A stretch of 8,245 bases of DNA, from NCBI GenBank assembly GCA_023265735.1, contig JAHFSN010000067.1, positions 1-8,245 on the forward strand. Reading direction: 5' to 3'. Position 1 is the stretch's first letter. Every line of letters starts with the position of its first letter. The position numbers and the translations under genes were made by a program. The DNA comes from Spirochaetaceae bacterium. Lineage in GTDB: Bacteria > Spirochaetota > Spirochaetia > JABEVK01. The notes below the pieces were generated by a model. It was given only the letters and a program-made list of their open reading frames with translations, did not search any database and was not told the origin of the DNA. Below are positions 1-6,325 of the stretch, piece after piece.

Positions 1-132
1 ATGACGGCCAACCTTCAGGGACCTCTCTACATTTCCAAAAAGACGCACAAGGGAAAACAATGCATCAGTCCCCGGGACGAATACCGGACCAAGCACGACA
101 TTCTGGAAGAAATGGCGACCCGGAGAGAATGA
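1..132 (+). CDS. fliW: FliW, flagellar assembly factor (C-terminal part only)
   Basis: An open frame runs from the first base to a TGA at 130-132 (43 visible codons). The visible residues TANLQGPLYI, then KGKQ, then EYRTKH resemble the conserved C-terminal strand region of FliW, which typically reads like NLxAPxxIN...GxQ...Y..RH. FliW is a small cytoplasmic protein that binds CsrA and also flagellin. Free flagellin titrates FliW and so releases CsrA to repress translation of flagellin mRNA. The frame happens to begin with ATG at base 1, but the FliW match implies that this Met is internal and the gene starts upstream of the window. csrA follows one base after the stop, the classic fliW-csrA pairing, which strengthens the call. 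A free-standing 43-residue peptide is the less likely alternative. Confidence 0.75.
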   Translation: MTANLQGPLYISKKTHKGKQCISPRDEYRTKHDILEEMATRRE

Positions 133-133
133 G

Positions 134-358
134 ATGCTGATCCTCTCCCGGAAGAAAGACCAAAAAGTGATGATTGGCGACAATATCGAGGTTTGGGTGG
201 TGGATATCCGGGGAGACACCATCAAGCTGGGCATCGTGGCCCCCCGGGAGGTCAAGGTGTTTCGGCTCGAGGTGGCCCAGGAAATCGAGGCCGCCAACAA
301 GGCCGCCCTCTCCAGCTCTCTGGAAATACCGTTGCCGGACGTTCCCCCGGAAAACTAG
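134..358 (+). CDS. csrA: CsrA, carbon storage / translational regulator
   Basis: This 74-residue protein begins MLILSRKKDQ, the near-invariant CsrA N-terminus. It continues with IKLGIVAPREVKVFRLEV, the beta-strand segment carrying the RNA-contacting Arg. CsrA is a homodimeric RNA-binding protein that binds GGA motifs in mRNA leaders and blocks translation or alters stability. In fliW-bearing bacteria its main known target is flagellin mRNA. The length is usual for non-enteric CsrA, with a short acidic/proline-rich C-terminal tail. The ATG lies one base after the fliW stop (TGA-G-ATG). A GGAG at about 122-125, inside the fliW 3' end, serves as ribosome binding site, so the two genes are probably translationally coupled. 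FliW is the expected protein antagonist. The gene ends with TAG, which shows that TAG is a normal stop in this genome. Confidence 0.97.
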   Translation: MLILSRKKDQKVMIGDNIEVWVVDIRGDTIKLGIVAPREVKVFRLEVAQEIEAANKAALSSSLEIPLPDVPPEN

Positions 359-575
359 GGCTTGGATCTCGCCATTTTGGCTTCGTCTCGGTCGTGTTCG
401 GTGCTCGTCGTACACACAGTACGACTGCGCTCCGTGCACTCCCTCGACTTTGCCAAAATGGCGATCTCCTTCGCCCAGTTCTACACGAGCTTCGCTTCGC
501 TCGCCGCGGGCTATGAATCTTTCCTTCGTCGGAAAGGATTGGATTGCACTCGATCCCGTCAATCCTACTATCCTG
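359..575. other. Gene-free spacer between convergent csrA and the FemAB-like gene
   Basis: No credible gene is seen here. A + frame reading 362-631 is Arg/Ser-rich, has no good ribosome binding site and runs across the inverted repeat into the antisense of the neighbouring gene. Besides the large inverted repeat there is a smaller imperfect hairpin at 516-540 (AATC-TTTCC paired with GGAAA-GATT, one bulged G, 6-nt loop). There is also a short tandem GGATTG at 536-546 with its inverted copy CAATCC at 560-565. Either could help end convergent transcription, but neither is followed by a T tract. Confidence 0.5.
364..469. repeat. Large imperfect inverted repeat (long hairpin) downstream of csrA
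   Basis: The outer arms 369-381 (TCGCCATTTTGGC) and 452-464 (GCCAAAATGGCGA) are perfectly complementary over 13 bp. They extend outward through 364-366/467-469 after two mismatches. Inside are short paired segments, 391-394/445-448 and 401-404/436-439. The centre is a perfect 7-bp stem, GTCGTAC at 407-413 and GTACGAC at 419-425, around a 5-nt loop. No run of T follows on either strand, so it does not look like a simple intrinsic terminator. It lies between two convergent genes (csrA and the FemAB-like gene). It could be a dispersed palindromic repeat element, a structured RNA or a transcription barrier. The nested arms are seen directly and the role is unknown. Confidence 0.7.
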
Positions 576-1766
576 TCAAAATCTTTCCGTGCCCAATTTT
601 CCGGCTTGCCGGAACGGGACGGCGGCGTTGAGGGCGTCGATCCGCGCCTGTTCCTGGGCGTTCATGCGGCCGACGTTGGACGAAAACATCCGGTCGGCCG
701 CCGGGTCGTAGAACTTGTGGAGGCTGACGTTCCTCTCGGACCGGAAGCCCCGCCTCACCTTGAGCTCGCTTCCGGCACCCGGATCAAAGTCCCGCCAGCC
801 CCGGCGTATGGTTTCCTCGATGGGACCGTAGTAGCAGACGTTGAAGTACTGGTCGGGGTAGTGGACCCTCTCGCCCCAGTACCGGCCCACGAGACGGCCG
901 TTCTTTCCCAAAAGGAAGCCCAGGGCCACGGGCAACGGGTCGTTCGGCTGGAACGTGGCCGAAAAGCTCAGCAGGGGACGGATGGCCCCGAGGCTTTCAA
1001 AAAACGACGGTTCCAGGAACCTCGCGGCCCAGGGGCCGAACTGGTCGTTGGTCTTGTCGTAAAGCTGCCCCATGAGGCCAAACCATTCGTCGGGGATCTC
1101 GTCCCCCGAAACCACCTTCAGGGTCAGACCCTGGTCGGCCAGGCTTTGGCGTTCGCGCTTGATGTTGCGGCGCTGGTTCTTGTCGAAGGATCCCAGGTAG
1201 CCCTCAAAATCGGAGAAGCCCTCGTTGGTCCACAGAAAATTCTGATGGGACCAGCGCCGCCAGGGCCCGGCCAGACCGTCGGACCACGCAGGGTCGGTGA
1301 AATTGGCCTGGAGGCTCACGACGTTTAGCCTCCGGGCCAGTTTGTCCGCCTAATCAAACCACCGGGCCTGAAGGTCCTCGACGTCCTCCCCGGGACGTAC
1401 CAGGACCCTCCAACCCACCGAAGGAGTGGCTGGCGACATCCCCAGGAGCTTCGGATACCACCCGGCACCGAACCGGGGCGCCGCGTCGGCGAAGGCAAAG
1501 TCGTAGACAAAGTCACCCCAGCTATGGTCCCGGGCATAGAGAGGGGCCGCGGCCACGAGCTCGGATCCCCGCCAGAGCGCCAGGTGCAACGGCGTCCAGC
1601 CGTGGTCGGCGTCGAGGCCGCCCGCTGTCTCCAGCAGGTGGAGCCAGGACCAGTCGAACACCGGTGTCGGCAGATCGTTCGTCAGGGCATCCCATTGGGC
1701 GGGGGGAATCTCGTCGAGGGAACGGTGGACCCGGGCTGTGAGCGGCATGCTGACAAAATACCGCAC
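576..1766 (-). pseudogene. FemAB-like / DUF482 (PF04339) acyltransferase-fold protein, interrupted by an in-frame TAG
   Basis: Two same-frame segments together give a normal full-length family member of about 396 codons. Residues 1-138 contain EIPPAQWDALTN, the HLALWRG strand and AAPLYARDHSWGDFVYDFAF. Residues from about 140 contain DKNQRRNIKRERQ, VGRYWGERV, the FNVCYYGPIEETI segment and GAGSELKVRRGF, all typical of the family. They are separated only by a TAG at 1352-1350. The codons after it (ADKLARRLNVVSLQANF) continue the homology without a frame change. The family belongs to the GNAT/FemAB superfamily, and annotated roles in peptidoglycan or aminoacyl transfer are tentative. The proposed start is GTG at 1766; ATG at 1748 is an alternative, and neither has a strong ribosome binding site. 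The gene follows the HD-GYP gene by 30 nt. One point mutation from CAG, GAG or TGG would explain the stop. A sequencing error or recoding is possible but less likely. Confidence 0.8.
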
Positions 1767-1796
1767 CTGGGCCCCGGGGAACAGCGTTCCGAAGTC

Positions 1797-2855
1797 TTAT
1801 GCGTCGGCGAGGGGCGGGGTTGGGCCGAGCTCTTCCATGGAGTTCACCCGTTCTCGAATGGCGAACAGGTCGTCGTGACCAAGCCGGAACACCTCGACGA
1901 TGGCCGGATCGAAGTGGGTGCCCGCCGCGTTCACGATGAGCTGAAAGGCGTCTTCGAACGGCAGGGCGCGCTTGTAGATGCGGCGGCTGAGGAGGGCATC
2001 AAATACGTCGGCTACCGCCACGATCCGGGCTTCCAGAGGGATCTCGAGGGCCCGCAAGCCCTGCAGATACCCGCTGCCGTCCCAACGTTCGTGATGGTTG
2101 TAGGCGACGTTCCGGGCCATTTCGTCGATACCTTCGACCTTGAGAATCTGGTAGCCGTACCAAACGTGCTGCTTCATGATCTCGAACTCTTCCGGCGTGT
2201 ACTGGCCCGGCTTGTTCAGAAGCTGGCACGCGACGCCGACCTTTCCGATATCGTGGAGCTTTGAATAGGTGCGAATCCTCTCCACGAAGGAAGGGTCTTT
2301 GCCTAGCTTCTCGGCGAGGTAAGCCGAATACTCCGACACCCGCTGGATATGGAAGCTCGTGTCTTCATCGTAGCTCAGGTTGGCGGCCTCGAGGGCCCGG
2401 ATCATGCTGAACGTGAGGCGCTCGATCTTCCCGGTTTGCTCGACAATCAGCCGTTCCTGGCGAAACGAGCGCAGGGCCTCCCGGATGGTGAAGATGAATT
2501 CTTCCTTCTTCCAGGGCTTGGTGATGTACCGGTAGAGTTGCGCGTTGTTGACCGCCTGCTTGACCCCTTCCAGGTCCGAAAAGCCCGTGAGCAGAATGGT
2601 AAAGGTTTCCGGGGACAGGCCTTTGACCCGCGAGAGCACTTCATGGCCCTTCATCCCCGGCATGTTCTGGTCGGAGATGAGGATGGCGAGTTCCCGGCCG
2701 TCCTGCCTCAGTTCCGTCAGGATATCGAGGGCTTCCTCGCCGCTTTCGGCTGTCTCGATGATGCACTGGCCCGAGAGGGCGTTGCGAAGCTCGATGCGAA
2801 GACTCTGAAGAATGATGGGTTCGTCGTCCACGCAAAGAACCACGGGCATGTCCAT
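1797..2855 (-). CDS. Response regulator with REC and HD-GYP domains (cyclic-di-GMP phosphodiesterase-like, RpfG type)
   Basis: The protein is 352 residues. Residues 4-125 form a receiver domain with the acidic pair D10-D11, phosphoacceptor D62 (in LISDQNMPG), T90 and K113-P114. A helical linker follows. Residues about 150-335 form an HD-GYP domain with H201-D202 (KLHDIGK), H230, H254-H255 (NHHERWDGSG) and the eponymous loop at 262-266, which here reads GYLQG instead of GYPxG. The family hydrolyses cyclic-di-GMP to pGpG and GMP using a di- or tri-metal centre, here presumably switched by phosphorylation from an unseen histidine kinase. The start at 2855 gives MDMPVVLCVDD; M3 at 2849 is also possible, and only a weak AGAG precedes. 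It lies 31 nt after the GGDEF gene, so the pair can make and break the same messenger. No output DNA-binding domain is present. Confidence 0.93.
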   Translation of the reverse strand: MDMPVVLCVDDEPIILQSLRIELRNALSGQCIIETAESGEEALDILTELRQDGRELAILISDQNMPGMKGHEVLSRVKGLSPETFTILLTGFSDLEGVKQAVNNAQLYRYITKPWKKEEFIFTIREALRSFRQERLIVEQTGKIERLTFSMIRALEAANLSYDEDTSFHIQRVSEYSAYLAEKLGKDPSFVERIRTYSKLHDIGKVGVACQLLNKPGQYTPEEFEIMKQHVWYGYQILKVEGIDEMARNVAYNHHERWDGSGYLQGLRALEIPLEARIVAVADVFDALLSRRIYKRALPFEDAFQLIVNAAGTHFDPAIVEVFRLGHDDLFAIRERVNSMEELGPTPPLADA

Positions 2856-2886
2856 AGGACAACTCTAGCGGTCCCAGGGGGGCGAG

Positions 2887-3933
2887 TCAATCTTTGGAGT
2901 CTTCGAGCCACGACCTCAGTTGTCCTTCGATGTCGCCCGGAGGGTCGATTTTTCCCTTGGCCTTGACCGCGTACATGGCCTTGTCCGCCTGGGTGAGGAT
3001 TTCCTCGGGACTGGCGGGGTCGACGGTCCGGGCCCCCACGCTGACCGATATGGCGATGGCAGCCGTCTGGTTGTGCTCGTCCAGGGCTCTCTGGAACCGT
3101 CTCACCACGAAGGGGGCGTCGCCTTCCCCCGTCTCCGGCAGGAGGACCGCGAACTCGTCTCCCCCCAAACGGGCGCAGCAGTCGATCTTTCGAGAGGTGG
3201 CCAGAAGGATCTGGGCAATGGTCTTGAGGACCTCGTCTCCGGCGGCGTGTCCGTGGTTGTCGTTGATGGCCTTGAAATGGTCGACGTCGAGGATGAGGAG
3301 GGCGAACTTGCTCCCCGTCCGCCGGGTCTTCTCGCTCTCCCGCTGGAGAATCTGCTCGAAACTCCGGCGGTTGTGGAGTCCGGTCAGCGAGTCCGTGAGG
3401 GCCAGGCGCTTGACGGCGTTGATGTAGTAGGCCCTCTCGATGGCGATGGCCGCGAAGTCGGCAATGGTGCGCAGGATCAGAAGGTCTCTGTCGGAAAACG
3501 GCGAGTCGTCGAGCCGGTTGATGAGCTCGATGACCCCATAGACCTGGCCCCGGACGCACAACGGCACGGCGATGATCGACTTCGTGACAAAGCCCGTGAG
3601 GGCGTCGACGCCCGAATGGAACCTGGGATCATTTCTCACGTCGGACAGCAGCAAGGGCTGGGCGTTCTCGGCGACCCACCCGGCCACCCCCTGGCCCCGT
3701 TCCAGGACGAGCTTGCGGATGGCCTCGGCGCCCGTCCCCGTCGCGTGGACAAATTTCAGGGTCCCTTTGGCCGCGTCCCGGAGCAGAAGCGACCAGGTCA
3801 CCGGGGAGAAGACCTCTCCGATGTGGTGCATGACGCGATCGACGGTCGCCGGAAGGGTCCGGGACAGGACGATGTCCTGCCCCATGGCCGAGAAAGCCGA
3901 GAGTTTTACGAGGTCATTTTCCAGAACATCCAT
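2887..3933 (-). CDS. Diguanylate cyclase with N-terminal GAF sensor (GAF-GGDEF)
   Basis: The protein is 348 residues. Residues about 26-168 form a GAF domain, with the GQGVAGWVA, VRNDPRF and GVIELINR segments typical of the fold. Residues about 175-335 form a GGDEF domain starting LTDSLTGLHNRR. The active-site loop RLGGDEF is intact (G257-F261), DVDHFKAIND supplies metal and nucleotide contacts, and the RxxD inhibitory site is present (R248-D251). The expected reaction is 2 GTP to cyclic-di-GMP, subject to product inhibition. No membrane segment or signal peptide is seen, so it is cytosolic. The GAF ligand is unknown. The frame stays open upstream, but that part is antisense to hcp and not protein-like. 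ATG at 3933 (MDVLENDLVK) is chosen, with GTG at 3939 an alternative that has a weak GGA nearby. It lies between hcp and the HD-GYP gene on one strand. Confidence 0.93.
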   Translation of the reverse strand: MDVLENDLVKLSAFSAMGQDIVLSRTLPATVDRVMHHIGEVFSPVTWSLLLRDAAKGTLKFVHATGTGAEAIRKLVLERGQGVAGWVAENAQPLLLSDVRNDPRFHSGVDALTGFVTKSIIAVPLCVRGQVYGVIELINRLDDSPFSDRDLLILRTIADFAAIAIERAYYINAVKRLALTDSLTGLHNRRSFEQILQRESEKTRRTGSKFALLILDVDHFKAINDNHGHAAGDEVLKTIAQILLATSRKIDCCARLGGDEFAVLLPETGEGDAPFVVRRFQRALDEHNQTAAIAISVSVGARTVDPASPEEILTQADKAMYAVKAKGKIDPPGDIEGQLRSWLEDSKD

Positions 3934-3947
3934 GACCACATGGTAGC

Positions 3948-3982
3948 ATCCGCACCGCGTAAAAAAAAGCCGCGGTGCGGAT
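3948..3982 (-). promoter_or_regulatory. 12-bp perfect hairpin with a poly-T loop between hcp and the GGDEF gene
   Basis: Arms 3948-3959 (ATCCGCACCGCG) and 3971-3982 (CGCGGTGCGGAT) are perfectly complementary. On the transcribed (-) strand the 11-nt loop contains eight T's. The T's therefore lie inside the loop and not after the stem, unlike a standard intrinsic terminator. A shorter stem, CCGC-ACC-GCGG (3980-3970), would place the T8 tract directly after it and resemble a weak terminator, and the two structures exclude each other. The element starts 16 nt after the hcp stop and ends 14 nt before the GGDEF ATG. It could terminate or attenuate hcp transcripts, or affect GGDEF translation. Confidence 0.5.
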
Positions 3983-3998
3983 TCTCCCTTTCGAGAGG

Positions 3999-5561
3999 CT
4001 ACGCCATGATGGCAGCGACGTCGGCTTCGACGGTGGTGGTGCCCGTGATCTGGAAGTTTTTCACCAGCACGTCTACGACGTTGGGTGAGAGGAAGGCCGG
4101 CAAGGTGGGGCCGAGGCGGATCTTCTTGAACCCAAGGGCGAGGAGGGCCAGCAGCACGGCCACGGCCTTCTGCTCGTACCACGCGATGTCGAAGGCGATG
4201 GGCAGGTCGTTCACGTCGGCGGCGCCAAAGATCTCCTTCAACTTCAGGGCGATGACGGCCAGGGAATAGCTGTCGTTGCACTGGCCGGCGTCCAGGACCC
4301 GAGGGATGCCCCCAATGTCTCCCAAGTTCAGCTTGTTGTACCGGTATTTGGCGCACCCGGCCGTCAGAATCACCGCGTCCAAGGGAAGGGCCTGGGCCAC
4401 GTCGGTGAAATAGGAGCGTTCCTTGTGGCGCCCATCGCAACCGGCCATGACGACGAACTTCTTAATGGCTCCCGACTTGACCGCCGCGACCACCTTGTCG
4501 GCCAGGGCAAAGACCTGGTGGTGGGCGAACCCGCCCACGATGGTCCCCTTTTCCAGTTCCCGGGGCGGCTGGCTCGCCCGCGCCGCCGCGATCAGCGCCG
4601 TGAAATCTTTCTTTCCGCCGTTCGGTCGATCAGCGATGTGCTGGCAGCCCGGGTAGCCCGCCATGCCCGTGGTGAAGAGCTTGGCTTTATAGCTGTCGCG
4701 GGGGGGGACGATGCAGTTCGTGGTCATCAAAATGGGACCGTGAAACGCTTCAAACTCGTCGGCCTGGTGCCACCAGCTGGAGCCGTAGTTGCCGTGGAAA
4801 TGGCTGAACTTCTTGAACGCAGGGTAGTAGTTCGCAGGCAGCATCTCGCTGTGGGTATACACGTCGATTCCTTGACCCTCGGTCTGGACCAGAAGTTCCT
4901 CAAAGTCCTTGAGGTCGTGCCCCGAGACCAGGATGCCCGGGCGGGTGCCGACTCCGATGTCGACTTGGGTGACTTCGGGATGGCCGTAGGCCTCGGTGTT
5001 GGCGGTGTCCAGGAGGGCCATACCGGTGACGGCCACGTGACCCGTTCTGAGGACCAGGGCCACCAGTTCATCGACCGACAGGTCCTGTTCGGTGGCGGCG
5101 AGGGCCTCCAGGAAGAACGCGTAGACGGTGGTGTCCTCCCGGCCCAGCATGGCGGCGTGCTCGACGTAGGCCGCGATGCCTTTGAGCCCGTAGATCACCA
5201 GTTCCCGGAGGGACCTCACGTCGGGATTCTCGGTGGCGAGGACTCCCTGGGAAGCGGTGCCGACCGTGAGGCCGGACTTCTGGGCAAGCCTGAGGGCACG
5301 GTCCTCGGCCTCAGTGATGAGGGAGACGAACCGAGCGTCGTCAAAGTTGGCGTTCGTGATGGTGGCGAACAGAGCCTTGGCCACAAAGAGGCCTTCCCCG
5401 TCCCCGACCTTTCCTCCGGACGCCCGGGCCGTCACCGCGAGGTTCTTGAGGGCTGAGATCAGGCGATCCTGCAGCTCGGCCGTCTCTGGCCCTTTCCCGC
5501 AGACGCCGCGGACGGTGCAGCCCGTTCCTTTGGCCGCCTCCTGACACTGAAAACAAAACAT
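3999..5561 (-). CDS. hcp: Hybrid cluster protein (hydroxylamine / NO reductase), class I
   Basis: The protein is 520 residues, close to full length for class I Hcp (about 550). The N-terminus has C3-x2-C6-x8-C15-x5-C21, the spacing of the [4Fe-4S] form known from strict anaerobes, not the [2Fe-2S] form of enteric bacteria. All eight hybrid-cluster ligands can be picked out by motif: H215 (SGHDLKDF), E239 (THSEML), C283 (TTNCIVPP), C375 (AGCDGRH), C403 (TAGCAKYRYNK), C428 (DAGQCNDSYS), and E463 and K465 (WYEQKA). Hcp reduces hydroxylamine to ammonia in vitro and is thought to act as an NO reductase or in nitrosative stress defence in the cytoplasm. A strong AAGGAGG (5574-5568) precedes the ATG by 6 nt. 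The gene diverges from tetR, with an operator over its predicted promoter. The Fe-S protein beyond tetR is the probable electron partner. Confidence 0.97.
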   Translation of the reverse strand: MFCFQCQEAAKGTGCTVRGVCGKGPETAELQDRLISALKNLAVTARASGGKVGDGEGLFVAKALFATITNANFDDARFVSLITEAEDRALRLAQKSGLTVGTASQGVLATENPDVRSLRELVIYGLKGIAAYVEHAAMLGREDTTVYAFFLEALAATEQDLSVDELVALVLRTGHVAVTGMALLDTANTEAYGHPEVTQVDIGVGTRPGILVSGHDLKDFEELLVQTEGQGIDVYTHSEMLPANYYPAFKKFSHFHGNYGSSWWHQADEFEAFHGPILMTTNCIVPPRDSYKAKLFTTGMAGYPGCQHIADRPNGGKKDFTALIAAARASQPPRELEKGTIVGGFAHHQVFALADKVVAAVKSGAIKKFVVMAGCDGRHKERSYFTDVAQALPLDAVILTAGCAKYRYNKLNLGDIGGIPRVLDAGQCNDSYSLAVIALKLKEIFGAADVNDLPIAFDIAWYEQKAVAVLLALLALGFKKIRLGPTLPAFLSPNVVDVLVKNFQITGTTTVEADVAAIMA

Positions 5562-5593
5562 GCGTTGCCTCCTTGACCGGTGATTCGGTCTTG

Positions 5594-5621
5594 TTTACAG
5601 TTAGTAAATGATAACTAACAT
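5594..5621 (+). promoter_or_regulatory. Predicted tetR promoter
   Basis: TTTACA (5594-5599, five of six bases match the -35 consensus) is separated by 16 nt from TAACAT (5616-5621, four of six match the -10 consensus). The spacer is almost exactly the operator, so the same bound protein would block both this promoter and the opposing hcp promoter. The tetR ATG lies about 60 nt downstream of the expected start of transcription. Confidence 0.45.
5600..5619. promoter_or_regulatory. Operator 1, imperfect palindrome in the hcp/tetR divergent region
   Basis: The site is GTTAGTAAATGATAACTAAC, with 7 of 10 dyad positions complementary and outer arms GTTAGT/ACTAAC perfect. It agrees at 16 of 20 positions with a site at 6319-6338 before the Fe-S gene. 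Length, symmetry and position next to a TetR-family gene fit a TetR operator. The assignment to this TetR is inferred from proximity and from the shared sequence. Confidence 0.65.
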
Positions 5622-5629
5622 GCTGTCAA
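5601..5629 (-). promoter_or_regulatory. Predicted hcp promoter
   Basis: On the - strand a perfect TTGACA (-35, 5629-5624) is followed by a 17-nt spacer and TACTAA (-10, 5606-5601, weak match). Transcription would begin near 5594, giving a leader of about 33 nt that carries a 5-bp hairpin (5590-5575) directly against the Shine-Dalgarno. The operator covers most of the spacer and the -10, which suggests repression by blocking RNA polymerase. Confidence 0.55.
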
Positions 5630-5690
5630 GGGGATTCTGTTTCGACTCACTCCATCGGAAACCAGCGGCGTTTCGTGGTAGGATAGCTCC

Positions 5691-6284
5691 ATGACCCCGC
5701 CCCTGACGCCCCGCCAGCAGGAGATTATCGAAGCCTCGCTGAAGGTCATTGACCGCGACGGACTGAAACGATTTACCATGAAGAACGTGGCCCAGGAGGT
5801 GGGGGTCACCGACGCGGCGCTGTACAAACATTTTCCCGACAAAGGCGCCATTCTGAAGGCCATTGCGGCGGTCTTCAAGGCCACGACCCTCGACCACCTG
5901 GAAGGCATTCGGGCTGCGGCCGGGGTATCGGCCCTCGAGAAACTGGAGACGTTTCTCAAGGGCCGGGCAAGGCAGTTCCAGGAGAACCGAGCCCTGACCG
6001 TGACCCTGTTCAGCGACGAGCTGTTTCGAGGACTGGCCGCGGTTTCGTCCCTCAACGACGACGCCATGGCCAACCATGCCCAGCAGCTCCTGGCCGTCGT
6101 TCGGGAAGGCCAGGACGAGGGGACCATCCGCAAGGACATTCCGGCGCCCCATGTGGTGCTGCTTCTCACCGGTCCCATGCGGCTTCTGGTCACCGGCTGG
6201 AAAGCCGATCCCGATGCAGGTCCGCCTCTGGTCGACAGGGTTTCCGCCTTTTGGGAGACCTTCGTCCGCATCGTCCAGGCGTAG
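5691..6284 (+). CDS. TetR-family transcriptional regulator
   Basis: The protein is 197 residues, the usual TetR size. Residues about 10-57 form the DNA-binding domain: helix 1 (RQQEIIEASLKVIDRDG), then FTMKNVAQEVGV and TDAALYKHFPDKGAIL, the recognition helix with the YxHFxxK signature. The remaining mainly helical part is the ligand-binding and dimer domain. It is not diagnostic and the ligand is unknown. An AGGA at 5680-5683 lies 7 nt before the ATG. The gene sits between divergent hcp and a co-directional Fe-S protein gene, and near-identical palindromes occur before both. A role as autoregulated repressor of both is therefore likely. In described systems hcp is usually controlled by HcpR or other Crp/Fnr-type proteins or by NsrR, so a TetR regulator would be unusual. 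Confidence 0.93.
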   Translation: MTPPLTPRQQEIIEASLKVIDRDGLKRFTMKNVAQEVGVTDAALYKHFPDKGAILKAIAAVFKATTLDHLEGIRAAAGVSALEKLETFLKGRARQFQENRALTVTLFSDELFRGLAAVSSLNDDAMANHAQQLLAVVREGQDEGTIRKDIPAPHVVLLLTGPMRLLVTGWKADPDAGPPLVDRVSAFWETFVRIVQA

Positions 6285-6296
6285 CGGCTCCCAGGG

Positions 6297-6325
6297 TTGA
6301 CGGTTCCGGCCGTTTGTAGTAAGTT
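6297..6325 (+). promoter_or_regulatory. Predicted promoter of the Fe-S protein gene
   Basis: TTGACG (6297-6302) is a near-consensus -35. A 17-nt spacer leads to TAAGTT (6320-6325), a weak -10 that lies inside operator 2. It gives the Fe-S gene its own promoter 13 nt after the tetR stop, so transcription need not depend on tetR. The -10 assignment is uncertain. Confidence 0.4.

Noticed and set aside
364..469. CRISPR-like array or ordinary terminator at the csrA 3' side
   Set aside because: There are no regularly spaced direct repeats, and the hairpin is too long and lacks a trailing T tract for a standard terminator.
516..540. Small hairpin as a bidirectional terminator
   Set aside because: The stem is 9 bp with a bulge and no T run on either strand. 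It is mentioned in the spacer entry but not called as a terminator.
174..1328. + strand open frame of 384 codons starting inside csrA
   Set aside because: It crosses csrA out of frame, then the inverted repeat, then the antisense of the FemAB-like gene, and no part resembles a protein family.
1350..1352. TAG read as pyrrolysine or a reassigned codon
   Set aside because: TAG ends at least four intact genes in this window and no pyl gene or suppressor tRNA is visible here, so a nonsense mutation is simpler. Kept only as an alternative.
1772..1790. CCCCGGGG palindrome and 5-bp GGAAC/GTTCC hairpin between the HD-GYP and FemAB-like genes
   Set aside because: Such short GC palindromes are expected by chance in this composition and nothing else supports a function.
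2920..4269. Long + strand open frame (449 codons) opposite the GGDEF and hcp genes
   Set aside because: It is antisense to two well-identified genes. It arises from high GC with few stops in the complementary frame and shows no recognisable domain.
3934..4440. N-terminal extension of the GGDEF gene upstream to 4440
   Set aside because: The extension is antisense-like, Arg/Gly/Pro-rich and overlaps the hcp 3' end. The GAF domain and a normal start fit ATG 3933.
4425..5456. Long + strand open frame (343 codons) opposite hcp
   Set aside because: It lies wholly antisense to hcp, whose reading frame carries all cluster ligands, and the translation is low-complexity Gly/Val/Arg/His-rich.
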